This document shows positions 1 through 10,690 of a stretch of DNA of 38,073 bases, in pieces. The position numbers and the translations under genes are program-made. This DNA comes from Welwitschia mirabilis (taxonomy: Eukaryota > Gnetophyta > Gnetopsida > Welwitschiales): contig JBOZIK010000001.1 of the NCBI GenBank assembly GCA_051453625.1, forward strand, positions 197,025,012 through 197,063,084, given 5' to 3'. The notes beneath the pieces were generated by a model. It made no database searches, had not been told where the DNA came from, and saw only the letters and a program-made list of their open reading frames with translations. Positions within the stretch are counted from its first letter, which is position 1. Each line of letters opens with the position of its first letter.

Positions 1-1130
1 CGTCCCGTCTGGCACAACTTCTGAATTTCGGCAGGTAACAAAGTGTTGAAACCAGTTTCTTCATTCATCATTGAAACTTATTATCTCTACAGCTAGTGCC
101 TAGGACAAAATCATGTTCAAAATTGAAGCAATGTAGATTCCAAACTTTCAACGACAATTTCTAGTCCAAGCCATGAATATTGTTTCATGCTAATGGTTTA
201 CCTTTCTTACAATAAAATTTAGAATGTTTAACAATGCTATAAGTATTTTATGATTTTTGTTATATGTTTTATCATGACTTCAATCATTTAAAATTGCTTA
301 TGTCCTTGAGAAAAATCAATTTCCTAATTTTTCCTGCATTTCCTAAAACTCTTGAATCTTGTGCCAAAATGATCTAAACGTTGCGCTAAATTTTTTGCCA
401 AACCAAATTTTTAGAGGTGCCAAATCCAATGTTAAATTACAAATTGAATACTATTGTCTAATAAGCCCAACAAGTCTAGGGATGTGAAACCATAGTCTTG
501 TAGTTGCACAAAATATTTGATATAAATATCTCAAAGTATATGATGTCATTCTTCCAAAAGGCCACATACTTTGATATATTTATATCAATCATATGGGGTT
601 GATTCATTTGCGACCATCTCCTAGGCCACATGAGACGATAGGGAGAAGTTTCTCCATGAAATAGTTTAAAAAAAAAAGATACTAAATCTATTTTGATGGT
701 CATCTTATCATGGTTATAACTTTCTCATATGAAATCCTTGTAGTGAGTTGCAATGTGTTTCGAAATCCTTGGTTCTAGGACAATAAAAATTTACTAAAAG
801 GTCTTTTCTAATGTAAGTTACCTGATAGGGGAAAATAAGCCAAACTTCTTGTTAAAAATTGAAAATATTGTTAGCATTTCCTAAATACCCTTTTGATCCA
901 GATCCAACATCATTTAGAGATTGGTAGTTTGAGTAGAAAATTAGTAAGTTTTACATGTTGATATAGACCTAAGGTCATACAATTGTTTATGTTGAGCATT
1001 TGGTTAAAGCAATAGGTGCTTTAAAGCTTAAACAATCAAAATCTAAAGATAATAATTATGTTCGTTGACTATACACCACATATATTATGTTCTTTGAATA
1101 TACACCACTTATATGGTAATTAGAAATGCT
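1..1130. other. Left flank, no gene recognised
   Basis: No convincing coding region is visible. Short open frames on both strands have no family resemblance I can defend. A stretch near 915-1010 faintly resembles the conserved region after the RT of copia elements, but it is broken by stops and is not called. The segment ends directly at the target-site duplication of the copia element that starts at 1136. Confidence 0.5.
1056..1113. repeat. Imperfect 29-bp tandem duplication
   Basis: Two adjacent 29-bp units, 1056-1084 and 1085-1113, differ at about three positions. Both contain TATACACCAC. They lie about 20 bp outside the copia insertion point. Confidence 0.75.
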
Positions 1131-1135
1131 CTTTG
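1131..1135. repeat. Target-site duplication CTTTG (left copy)
   Basis: CTTTG directly precedes the TG start of the left LTR. The same five bases directly follow the CA end of the right LTR at 9570-9574. A perfect 5-bp duplication is what LTR-retrotransposon integrases produce, so both element ends are confirmed. Confidence 0.9.
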
Positions 1136-2078
1136 TGAAAGAAGGATCAGCCCTATAGGGACAAGAATAAGGTGATTAAGATTTAAAATTTCTTTGAAAA
1201 TTTTACCTTCTTAACAAAAGAATCAACATAAACATGCCGATAAAATCTATAACAGTCAATAAAAGACAATGATAAAGATTTGTTAATAGTGGTTAGCAAC
1301 CATTGTTTAACTAACAAGCAAAGTGTCTATCACTGGATTATATTACTCGATTTAACAATTTCCAAGGTTCACCATAAAACCTTTCCTTTAGCTTATGGAT
1401 TTTTAGGACAAATCCACAAACCTAACAAAAGGATAGTGAAGGAATGTGAAGTGTGCACAACTGCACCAAATCATTCCAAGCTTTTAGCATAGATAAGCAT
1501 GGCTCTTTGCCTCTGAATAGGCCAGGGGGTACAATGCGATCCAAAGAGTGAAATGTTTTGCAGATGGCATAGCAGCAAATCACTTTAGGAAAAGAAAAAC
1601 TAATTTTTACAGAAAGAGAGCTAGCCTAAGGAGGAACCCTTAAGTCGTTTTTATCTTCCTTGGATTTCTAACCATTTTAGTATCTTCCATATGAGCTTGA
1701 GTTACCTTGATTTTTCCTAAGATAAACTTGAATGCACCAACATTCACCAAAATTCAAATAGCTATTTGATTTGTTCCCCTCATGAAACATCCATTTGACG
1801 TGACGAGCATGCCAAAGATTTTCTATGAAGATCCCAGTGCCTTCAGGAAATGCTTGATCACCCTTAGAAGATTTGGTTTTTTAACAGTGGTTTACATTGG
1901 TTTGAATCTAGTCAACCTTAGAAAATGTTCACTTGCCCTCAGAAGATTTAGTCTTTGACAGGAAAAAATTACATAGTCTTCAAGTTACCCTAACAAAGGT
2001 CCAATCAAAGACTTAAGAAAACCACCAAAAACCCATTTTTGAAAGGGGCATCAATGACAAGACTCTTTCTAATAAACA
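1136..2078 (-). repeat. 3' LTR of the copia element
   Basis: On the plus strand it starts TGAAAGAAGGATCAGCCC and ends AATAAACA, giving TG...CA termini. It aligns along its length with 8668-9569: shared blocks include GTGGTTAGCAACCA, ACAAATCCACAAA, CATGCCAAAGATTTT and GGGGCATCAATGACAAGA. Substitutions and small indels are frequent, which indicates an old insertion. It lies next to the polypurine tract, so it is the 3' LTR for the minus-strand element. Confidence 0.9.
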
Positions 2079-2086
2079 CCCCCTCT
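2079..2086 (-). other. Polypurine tract of the copia element
   Basis: On the minus strand AGAGGGGG stands immediately before the TGTTTATT start of the 3' LTR. This is the expected site and composition for plus-strand DNA priming. Confidence 0.8.
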
Positions 2087-2479
2087 GTCACTAATGACAA
2101 TTAGAAGAAGTTACGAAAAACTTTTTAACACCCCATTAAACTAAGCTTATGTAAAGAAAAACTCCTTCTTAATATATGCATAAAAAGGGGTAGAAGAAGT
2201 TATCCATGGGAAAAACTTTCTATTACATATCTAATATTACAAGGATGCTTAGATAACACATCGATCTAGTACAACCACAAAAGCATCCATTTGGTCGACA
2301 AGAAAAGGACAAGACTATTACATAATTCATCCTATAAAGTTGATGCTAAGCAACCCTTCAAACTAACAAGACTTATTTAAAAGAGAAGAAAAACACAATA
2401 TGTTGCAAAGTATAACTTCGAATTGGGTGATATTTTTCCCTTTAACACTATTATACGCCTCCCCTTTTGCATCAATGAC

Positions 2480-2528
2480 GGGAGAGAGATAGAGAGAGAG
2501 GGAGGAAGGGAGGGAGGGAAGGAGAACA
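2480..2528 (+). repeat. Purine-rich (GA/GGGA)n tract
   Basis: An almost all-purine run of GAGA and GGGAGGGA units lies inside the accessory frame. On the coding (minus) strand it gives the Ser/Leu/Pro-rich low-complexity end of that frame. Confidence 0.8.
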
Positions 2529-3095
2529 AGATACAAAGTGATGAGCTTCAGACTCTTCATATGAGGATGAAGATGGTGTTGTTGGAGAATCCAAACTACT
2601 ACTTGGAAATGTGCCAACAACAAGAGTTCCACTAGCAACAAGAGCCTCTTTGATGTGCCTGGTACAAGAGTCTACAACACGCAAAAGATGAAGAATTTCT
2701 AGAGTGCGGGAAGCCTTAAGCTTTGGCTTAGAAGAAGAGGCTAGTTCATCAAAAATGTGCATGCAAGACAAATGAGTGCAAACAATGGGTCCCATAGGTT
2801 AGAAAACTTCTTGATGATTCAGATAAGGAACATTGAAGTGTTTATGGATTTCAATAATGAGAAAACGATAGGGAAGAGATTTTTTTTTACGTGGCTGAAG
2901 CTAATAAACCCTATGGCAAAGCATGATGAAAGGTGCTTCAACATTTTGTCTTAATTCAAACAAAAGAGAGGACAGGCAGCGTAGTTTGAGAGTTCATCTC
3001 AATGACTAGCAACAACAAGGAAGCTGAAAGATAGAATAGATGAAGAAGATGAAATATGGGGAGAAGATTTGAAGCTTTGAGGGTATTCAACCATT

Positions 3096-3141
3096 CCACC
3101 AATCAGGCAAAAAGCATACCACCAATCAGGCACAAAGCATA
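3096..3141. repeat. 23-bp tandem duplication
   Basis: Units 3096-3118 and 3119-3141 both contain CCACCAATCAGGCA and AAAGCATA, with one mismatch between them. The duplication lies inside the decayed accessory frame and shifts its reading frame. Confidence 0.85.
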
Positions 3142-4089
3142 CTAGTGGCTTGCTTCTTTTCATCAAGGAATTTTGCCAATGGTCAATACTCTCCCATGCT
3201 CCGCTTTGGAAGTCTAGTTAGGTTGGAGATTAAATCTGCAACAATACTCATTTCTTTTCCAAAACCTGAGATAGTGAAAGTGGAATTTGCAACATCATAG
3301 TTGGCATTCCAGTGAAACAACCTCATAACTAAAGAATAGCAAGTTCCTTGGATGTGTAACTAAAGAAAGTTGTTGAACAATCTCAAACTATACTGGTTCG
3401 CAAGTGCTTTCCAAGGCTATAGGACTTGTTTCCAATTTTCGTCAAAGTGCTCAATATCCTTAATTGATATCTCTGCAAAAATATATTTTGATGTTTTGTT
3501 TGTTGCCTACTTTCTCTTCTTCTTTCAACTCTCACTAGAAAATGAAGCCATGGGTGAGAAAGAAAGTGGAGAGGGAAGAAAATGGAGTTTGTGATGAGAG
3601 AGGTGGAAGGTAAGAAAGCTCCAAAAGAAAGAAGGGACAAAGGAGAAAAGCGGTTTCTAAAAGAAAGGAGGTAAGAGAAAGAACAAACACAAACTTGCTT
3701 GAAATGATAGCACTTGGTTTGGAATCAATTGAGCACGCATGAAGGATTTGCGATAGTTGGACATGTAAGACAAGGAGTTGAGTATAAAGCCTTAGGAAGC
3801 ACATCCATTAATTGCTTCAAAATTTTGAAACAAAAACTCTTGAACATCATGAATTCTAGCGTGGTCTCCCACACATTTAGTCAACCTCAAGAAAGATCTA
3901 GTTGACCAAACGAATGCAAAACAAATTTATAAATTTACATTTTAAATTACATCAACCTTAGAAATTGTTCAATCGCCCCCATGTGAAACAAATTTAATAG
4001 AAAAATTTGGAAGTGGATCCCTTTGTGAAATAGAGCTGGGTCTAGACAACCGAACTTAGGTCTTTTGTTTGACATTTTGAAGGAACCCC

Positions 4090-4480
4090 TAAAAAAATCT
4101 TAAGATCTGATCTAATCTAACAATAAAGGCTTGGTAAAGTATCTGCTATTTAATCTGGAGTACAAATATATTGTGAAGATATTACTTTTTGCTTTACCAA
4201 TTCTCCTATAAAATGATATTTGATTTCAATATGCTTGGTTCGAAAATATTGTACTAGGTTATAAGCAATTTGAATGGCACCAGAATTCTCACACATTATT
4301 GGAACTTCTAAAGTTTTTACTCCAAAATCCTTCAATGTTTCCTTCACCCACAAGGCTTGAGTACAACAATTGCCAGCAGCAATGTACTCAGCTTTTATGG
4401 TAGATAAGGATAATGAATTTTGTTTTTTGCTCTACCATGTTGTTAGGCATTCTCCAAGAAAGAAACATCCTTCACTAGAA
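4090..4480 (-). pseudogene. Copia RNase H domain
   Basis: The minus strand reads LSTIKAEYIAAGNC near 4400, the classic copia RNase H block (usually STAEAEY). It continues in 4150-4353 with IMCENSGAIQIAYN, then TKHIEIKYHFI and the QYICTPD/IADTL end that precedes the pol C-terminus (usually VPT..QIADIFTK). The domain would remove the RNA strand from the RNA-DNA hybrid during reverse transcription. Stops separate the first block from the second and interrupt the end. It directly follows the RT region. Confidence 0.85.
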
Positions 4481-4849
4481 CTTTTGTACTCACCTTTGTA
4501 ATCAACCCAATCCGCATCGCTATGTTCTTTCAAATTGAGTGATGTATCATAAGCATATCATATACCAAAATCAATAATACCTTTCACGTATCGAAGTATG
4601 TGATTTACAGCCACCACATGAGATTCTTTAGCCTTTCTTGATATGTAACACACACTCCAACACTAATAGCAATGTTAGATCTACTAGCAATTAAATATAA
4701 TAGGCTCCCAATGATACTTTCATAGAGTCCTTAAACAACATCCTTGTCTGTCTTGATTAGATCAAGTTTCACATTTGTAGGCATACAAGTGTTAATAGAT
4801 TTTGCATTTTCTAATCCAAATTTCTTTATCAAATCATGTGAATTCTTAC

Positions 4850-5560
4850 TCTAATTTATAAAGAATCCATTTTCAGATTGTTTTATTTGAAGATCTAGGA
4901 ACATGTTCACTACACCCTCCATGCTCATTTCAAATTTTAAACTCATTAGCTTTGCAAAATATGAAAACCTTCATTTGTGGATCTAAATATGATATCATTG
5001 ATATCAACACATATTTGAACTAGGATTACATCATTGTCAATACCTTTTCTAAACAAAGTTCTATCAATGGTACCTCTTACTAAGCCATTTTGAATAAAAA
5101 ATGAAGACATACTATCATGCCAAGCCCTAAGGGCTTATTTTAAACCATAAAGAGCTTCATGCCCTCTGTAAACGTGACCAAGAAAATGAAGCTCTACAAA
5201 TCCTTTTGGCTAACTAACATCATCATCAATGTTTCCATTTAGGAAAGCACTTTTTACATACATGTAGAAAACCTTCGGCTTTTTGAAACAAGCAAAAGCA
5301 AGAAACATACAAGTTGATTCTGATCTAGCTATGGGAGTGAAAGTCTTGATACAATCTATACCTCCAATCTAAGAGGATACTTGTGCCACTAACTGAGCTT
5401 TGTTCTTTGAGATGATGTTCTTGTCATTCGTTTTGCTCGTGAAAATCCATTTTGTACCAATAATATTTTTATCAATTGGTTTATGTACAATAGGCCAAAC
5501 CTAATTTCTTGTAAATTGTTCTAGTTCTTTTTGCATTGCTATCATCTAATTTGGATCTAA
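4850..5560 (-). pseudogene. Copia reverse transcriptase domain
   Basis: Several RT blocks can be read on the minus strand across frames: the region around 5500 corresponding to the start of RT, a KSAFLNG-like block near 5240, and the catalytic loop near 4990-5010 that reads CVDINDIIFRSTNE. The family norm at this point is YVDDIIFGSTN, so two extra residues separate the paired catalytic aspartates. Multiple stops are present as well. The enzyme would be inactive. Its place between integrase and RNase H is the normal copia order. Confidence 0.8.
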
Positions 5561-5756
5561 TTCACCTTTTTCATACTTCTTTGGTTCAATCTAAAACACA
5601 AATGAAACATGAGCACTAAGATTTTGAAGAAAGCTTCTAGTAATTACACCTTGCTCCACATATCCAGTGACTAAATCTAGAGGATGATCCTTAAGCTATT
5701 TTACTTCATCTAAATGCTTAGAGCTAGGATAAACTTTGTGTAAAAATTTGGAGAAC

Positions 5757-6620
5757 CTAAATCAACACTTTCATTAGAATTTTACCTTTACCAAGAACAT
5801 CATTAACATTTACATTGATAGACTCTTCCACATGAAGCATTTGCTTATTGTACAATCTATAGGCCCCATTTGAAGAAGAGTAACCTAAGAGGATACCTTC
5901 ATCTTCCTTTGAGTCCAACTTGGCCAATTGCTGGCAATCTTTTAATATAAAGCACTGGCCCCCAAAGGCTTTGAAGTATGATATGTTTGGCTTCTTACCT
6001 TTGTAGAGTTTGTAAGGCATTTCGTCAATCTCAAGCCTCAAATAAACTTAGCTGATAATGTGATAGAGTGTGTTTATGACTTTAGCCTAGAACATTTTTG
6101 GAACTTCTTCATCATTTAACATAACTCTTGCCATCCCAAAAGAGTGCAGTCTTTTCTTTCCACCACATTGTTTTGTTGAGGAGCCTTAAGGGCTGAAAAT
6201 CCATGCTCAATACCATTGTTAGCACACTAATTTTAAAAGCTAACATTTTCAAATTCACCACCATGATCACTTCTAATTTTTTTTAATAATACAATACTTT
6301 TTAGTTTGTAATTTCTTGCATATCTTCACAAAGGCATCATAAGCATTAGATTTTGCTCCTAGAAAGACTACCCAAGTAAATCGAGAGTAGTTATCGACCA
6401 GAACTAAGAAGTAACATTGACTTGGCATGCTTACCATTTCAGTTGGTCTAACAAGATCCATGTGAATGAGATCCAAAGGCATCCTTGTAGTAACATCAAT
6501 ATTGCTTTTGTGAGATATCCTTATTTGTTTCCCATTTTGGCAAGCATCACACAGACCTTGATGATTAAAAGAAATTTTAGGTAGACCTCTAACATACTCA
6601 CCATTGCATATCTTCTCCAA
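5757..6620 (-). pseudogene. Copia integrase domain
   Basis: The 6273-6620 frame has GLCDACQNGKQ (second half of the HHCC zinc-binding region) and then the rve catalytic core: HMDLVRPTEM with the first Asp and LVLVDNYSRFTWVVFL with the second. A downstream frame near 6250 gives DHGGEFEN with the catalytic Glu. The 5757-6041 frame continues with PYKLYKGKKPNISYFKAFG, the usual region after the core (family: P.el..g.kP...hlr.FG). The enzyme would insert the DNA copy into the host genome. At least one frameshift and several stops break it. Confidence 0.88.
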
Positions 6621-6668
6621 ATATTCAAAGTTTATATGACCTAGTCTTTGATGGCATAGAACATCATC

Positions 6669-7174
6669 CTAGACTTGCGCTATCACGCAAGGATTTTCAA
6701 AAGATTGGGTGACACAATGTACATTATCTTGTCTCTTTCCTTCAAGCAAGCCATGATCTAAGGCTCCATATCTCACAATACACTTGTTAGTATCAAAAAA
6801 TACTTCATGTCCTTTTTCACAGATTTGACTTATATTTAACAAATTATGCTTGAGCCCATTCACATATTCTACATCACTTATTTTGGTAAATTACCTCCAC
6901 CAAGGCATCCAACACCTTCCATCATTGCCTTCTTGTTGCCTTCAAATGTCATTTTTCCACCATCCTACTCCTTGAAAGTGGTAAATCTTGATTTGTCACC
7001 TATCATATGCCTCAAACATCCACTATCAAGATACCAACATATGTGATTAGCTACTTTAAGAGCAATTTGACTAAGAAGAGTCTTAATGGATGTTGTGGGT
7101 TTCCACACAATATTTTTATTTCTTTGAATCAAAGGAGTGTGTTTAGGAATAAACTTATAATGCTTGCTCATCAT
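6669..7174 (-). pseudogene. Copia aspartic protease and GAG-pre-integrase region
   Basis: The 6965-7174 frame ends with WYLDSGCLRHMIGD, matching the copia protease block (D-S-G catalytic triad, DSG at 7019-7027, then HM.GD). The 6669-6863 frame, with HNLLNISQICEKGHEV, is the segment between protease and integrase (family: LLSISQLCD.G..V). The protease would cut the Gag-Pol polyprotein. The two parts are in different frames, and an in-frame break near 6966 separates them. Confidence 0.88.
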
Positions 7175-7229
7175 ACCATGGTTGGAAAAAATGTTTGCCT
7201 ACGGAGTAATCTATTTTTGACTATCCTTT

Positions 7230-8620
7230 TCAGTGCAAAAATGACAAATCATATGTACTATTCAAAGTATGAATCGATCTTAGTGTTGAACTATTACCAT
7301 GAGGATGGTTTGCAATAGGTCTACATTGGTTTGAAGTTGATGTATTAGATCCTTTAAACCCAATGTTTATCTTGTCATAATAAGGGTTTCCCATTGCATC
7401 TATATCAAAATTTGATTTGCCAATAGCAAAACTTTTGATTGTTTGAGAAGCTTCTTCTAGTTCTATATTTAACTTCTCAATCTCCTTGTGTTTATGAGTC
7501 ATTTTTTAAATCAGACCCTTATTTTCTTTTCTGAGTTCATTGAGTTTAAAGGCTAAGACTTGACATTTCTTGTCTAACTCTAGTTCAATGCCATTAAGAA
7601 CATCCTCATCTTCAAAAAAGTCACATAGTTCAAGCTCACATATCTTTCCTTTCAAAGAGACAAAACCATAATAGAAATTTGGTGCCTTTTAGATACTGAG
7701 TTGCATCTACCTTCACTCTCATCCTCACCATCATCCCAAGTTATAGAGAGAGCTTTCTTTTCTTTTCTTTGCTCCTCTCTCTTGTTGCTTGAACATTCAT
7801 TTGATATATGTCCAAATCCTGTGCATGAGTAGCAATGTATGTCCTTTTTCTTTTCATCCTCTCTCTTTGGTGGTCTTCTTGTTTGATTGGTGGTGTTCCT
7901 TTTTCTCATAAACTTTTTGAATTTTCTAGCAAGAAGAGCTATGTCATTATCACTCTCTAGGTCTTATTCTGAGCCTTCCTTGTCCTTATTGTTTTCTCGA
8001 GTTGCAACTAAAACAATGCCCTTTTCCTTCATTTTTCCAATATTTAGTTTCAAAGTATACAGAATGCCTCAAAGTCCATCCATCCTCATAATGCTTAGAT
8101 CTTTGCTTTCTTCTATAACAGTAACTTTTGACTCAAACCTTTTTGGCAAGGACAACAACTCAGGATTCTTCAATTTGTTCATCTAAAGCATGTTTTGAAT
8201 TTACAATGTCTAATAACTTTGCAAATAAATTACTTACAGCTTCATCTTCATCTATTTTGATGTCTTCTAACTGAGTGATAAGCTTGCTTGTTTTACTATG
8301 CTTGTCCCTTCATAAGTATGCTCTAGAATATCCCAAGCTTCTTTAGTTGTGGTACAAGTTACAATCGTTTTGAATTCTTTTAGATCCAACACAGAAAATA
8401 GCATTTAAACCTTTTAAGTTTAGATTAGGATGACCATTTATCCTTACTTTTCAAGACAATATTTCCTAAAGAGCCTGTGGTGGGTGGAAGATAGTATCCT
8501 TTTTCAATGCGATCCCAAATATCTACATCAATAGACTAAATGAAGACTCTCATCTTAGCCTTCCAATATGTCTAGTTTGATCCATCAAACCAAGGAGGGC
8601 TTGTGATAGCTTACCTTCTA
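7230..8620 (-). pseudogene. Copia Gag (UBN2-type capsid, zinc knuckle, coiled coil)
   Basis: The capsid part (8600-7910) can be followed across stops. YWKAKMRVFI at the start and LKNPELLSLPKRFESKV later are the usual UBN2-type gag blocks (family: W...M..yi...d...W). The 7652-7909 frame has a CCHC zinc knuckle, C26-x2-C29-x4-H34-x4-C39, at 7793-7834, flanked by Lys/Arg/Glu-rich stretches. The next frames are a charged coiled-coil-like segment (KEIEKLNIELEEASQTIKSF) and a tail that matches the region after the knuckle in SIRE-type elements. Gag would form the particle and bind element RNA. In-frame stops are frequent in the capsid part. Confidence 0.85.
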
Positions 8621-8653
8621 TACTTTGGCTTATCTCTAAGGTTACTAAGCAAA

Positions 8654-8665
8654 GACTTGATACTA
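8654..8665 (-). other. Primer-binding site, initiator-Met tRNA type
   Basis: On the minus strand TAGTATCAAGTC begins two bases after the end of the 5' LTR. It matches the plant initiator-Met tRNA primer site TGGTATCAGAGC at 8 of 12 positions. Position and similarity fit minus-strand priming; the mismatches fit age. Confidence 0.75.
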
Positions 8666-8667
8666 AG

Positions 8668-9569
8668 TGAAAGATGGATCAACCCTAGAAAGGGGTGAAT
8701 AGAGTGATTAAGACATAAAATTTCCTTGAAAATTTTGTGCTTAAGAAAATAATCAATGTCCATAGGCATGTAAGAACTATAACATCAATAAAAGACAAGA
8801 AGAGACATTTGTTAATGGTGGTTAGCAACCACTCTTTGACTAACAGATGTGTTTTTAGATGATTATATTACTCCATTTAATGGTTTTCCTAGTTTAGTAT
8901 AAAACCTTTCCCTTAGCTTACGGATTTCTAAGACAAATCCACAAATCTAACAAAAGGAAAACGAAGAAATGTGAAGTGTGCATAATCAAACTAGATGATT
9001 CCAAATTTTAGCACAAAGAAGAATGGCTCTAAATAGCCTCATAATACAATGAGATCCAAAAAGGGAACATTTTTGCAGATGGTAGAAGAGCAAATCATTT
9101 CAAAAAAAAGAGAAAATGTTTTCACAAGAAGAGTGCTAACCTGAGGAAGAATCCTCAACTCCTTTTATCTTCCTTGGATTTTAGATGAGCTTGAGTTACC
9201 CTATTCTTTCCCAAGATGAACGTTTAACAAAATTGAAATAGCTATTTGATCAATCAACCTCTTGAAACGTCCGGTCAACTTGACAAGCATGCCAAAGATT
9301 TTTTGTGCAGATCTAATCACCCTCAGGAAATGCTCGATCACCCTGGGAAGATTTTATTTTTTTATTAATGGTTTTCTAGTAATTTGAATCCAACTGACCT
9401 TAGAAAATGTTTAGCCACCCTCATAAGATTCAATCTTTGACAAGGAAGAATTAAAAACTCTTTAGGTCTCTCACCAAACTTCTGGTTAACCCAACTTGAA
9501 ATAAGACTTAAGAAAACACCAGAAGCTACTTTTTTGAATGGGGCATCAATGACAAGATTGTTTTTAACA
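8668..9569 (-). repeat. 5' LTR of the copia element
   Basis: On the plus strand it starts TGAAAGATGGATCAACCC and ends GTTTTTAACA, giving TG...CA termini. It is homologous along its length to 1136-2078. It borders the primer-binding site, so it is the 5' LTR of a minus-strand element and should hold the element promoter, though I cannot place a TATA box with confidence. Confidence 0.9.
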
Positions 9570-9574
9570 CTTTG
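9570..9574. repeat. Target-site duplication CTTTG (right copy)
   Basis: Identical to 1131-1135 and immediately outside the right LTR. Confidence 0.9.
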
Positions 9575-9853
9575 TCATGTTTGAATGCATGAAAATACTT
9601 AAAACTAATGGAAAGTGGATGTTATTCAAAACTCATTTGTCATTCCTAATCTTGCATTATGTTTGCCAAGTTTAACCAAGCCCGAATGTCGTGTTTAAGT
9701 CCAAACTGCCTTCCCAAACTTGGTGTCAAGTTGAAGTTTAACAACTATAATTCTAACATATCATGTAGAGTAGAGGACAATGAGGACTTCATTGATTTAT
9801 CAAAAGAACCCTCCACTTTCCCCTCCTCTTTATTATCTTCAACATGAAGTAGA

Positions 9854-9891
9854 ATAAATGAAATACTATTGGATAAATGAAATACTGTTGG
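9854..9891. repeat. 19-bp tandem duplication
   Basis: Units 9854-9872 and 9873-9891, ATAAATGAAATACT(A/G)TTGG, differ at one base. Confidence 0.85.
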
Positions 9892-10640
9892 ATACCAACC
9901 TAATCCCCAGCAACTGGGACCCCTTATCTTTTCTTTGATCTAGTCAAACTCCTCCTCAAACTACCTTCTCTTCAGAAACTCAATTCTCCAAGTGATGTCA
10001 GTCTCCTTCAACTCCTCTTCCCTATTTTCTTCCACAAAGAGCATCATCATCAAATTTCCATCACTTCAAGTCCATAAGAGTTCTAAGGTTACAACAAATT
10101 TTTAGAACACACCAGAATCAAGCAAGCCTGCCTATGCCATTCCACCATGGGGTGAGTACCAACATAATGAATAGTAAGATGACCACTGTTCCGGTGGAGT
10201 AATCCTCTTTGGTAGCATCAGGGACCAACCAGACATCTCATCGTTGCTTCTTCCAGTCTTCTAAGTGCCACAACACTATTGCATCCTAGGTAGCTCAAGG
10301 ACAACAGAGAGATGTTATTCGGGCCCATCATCATATCCCCTTCCCTTTCTTCCACGTCACTCCCCTTTCTTGCCTTCCATAAAAGAGGTAGTCTTTCCTT
10401 TTCTCTCCCGCCTCTTAGTCTTAGCACCTAAGAAACCCTCTCTTCGTTATCTCTCTGATTCCCAGTCATCTTCCAATATTGTAAAGATTATCTAATGAAC
10501 TAAAGCCTCCCTTCCCCCAATGCCAAATAGCAATCTCACTCATAAACGTAAATCCATGTTCAAGACTCAAAGCAAGTTGGTGACATCTTCTCCACCATAA
10601 GGAAGACTCACAAACAAAATAGAAGAAGGCAAGAAGCTTC

Positions 10641-10690
10641 ATCCTATTAAATAGGTTCATCTCTGATCCTATTAAATAAGTTCATCTCCA
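10641..10690. repeat. 25-bp tandem duplication
   Basis: Units 10641-10665 and 10666-10690 share ATCCTATTAAATA and GTTCATCTC, with about two mismatches. Confidence 0.85.

Larger units (their letters stand above)
2440..3640 (-). pseudogene. Env-like/accessory reading frame of the copia element, broken
   Basis: Between RNase H and the 3' LTR the minus strand carries a coding-like stretch interrupted by many stops and frameshifts. Recognisable pieces, in order, are a Ser/Arg/Lys-rich start near 3560; a segment with NYDVANSTFTISGF and then LTRLPKRSMGEY; LPYRFLIIEIHKHFNV near 2840; and ASSSKPKLKASRTL near 2720, followed by a Ser/Pro/Glu-rich end. The LPYR...I..F.V pattern resembles the domain annotated in plants as a putative plant transposon protein, found in accessory frames of Sirevirus-like elements. 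Function in the element life cycle is unknown. I make no claim of a membrane fusion function and see no clear transmembrane segment. Confidence 0.55.
1136..9569 (-). mobile_element. Ty1/copia retrotransposon, Sirevirus-like, complete but decayed
   Basis: An 8.4-kb element on the minus strand, bounded by two directly repeated LTRs and a perfect 5-bp target duplication. In minus-strand order it holds the 5' LTR (8668-9569), primer-binding site, gag with a zinc knuckle, aspartic protease, integrase, reverse transcriptase, RNase H, a ~2-kb region with an env-like/accessory frame, a polypurine tract and the 3' LTR (1136-2078). Integrase before RT places it in Ty1/copia. The long coding region after RNase H, the ~0.9-kb LTRs and the Met primer site suggest the Sirevirus (SIRE/Maximus) lineage; that assignment is inference. 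Stops and frameshifts lie in every domain and the two LTRs differ visibly, so it is an old, non-autonomous copy. Confidence 0.9.

Noticed and set aside
915-1010. Possible copia block (RKLV...RP) on the plus strand.
   Set aside because: Only a handful of matching residues in a frame with stops; could be chance.
3860-4010. Short stretches such as ATCAACCTTAGAAATTGTTCA resemble parts of the LTR at 1136-2078.
   Set aside because: The similarity covers only 20-30 bases and the true LTR ends are already fixed by the target duplication and the polypurine tract. Not enough for a third LTR.
7887-8186. A 99-codon plus-strand frame opposite the copia gag.
   Set aside because: Shadow of the minus-strand gag, which has the family motifs; the plus-strand frame has none.
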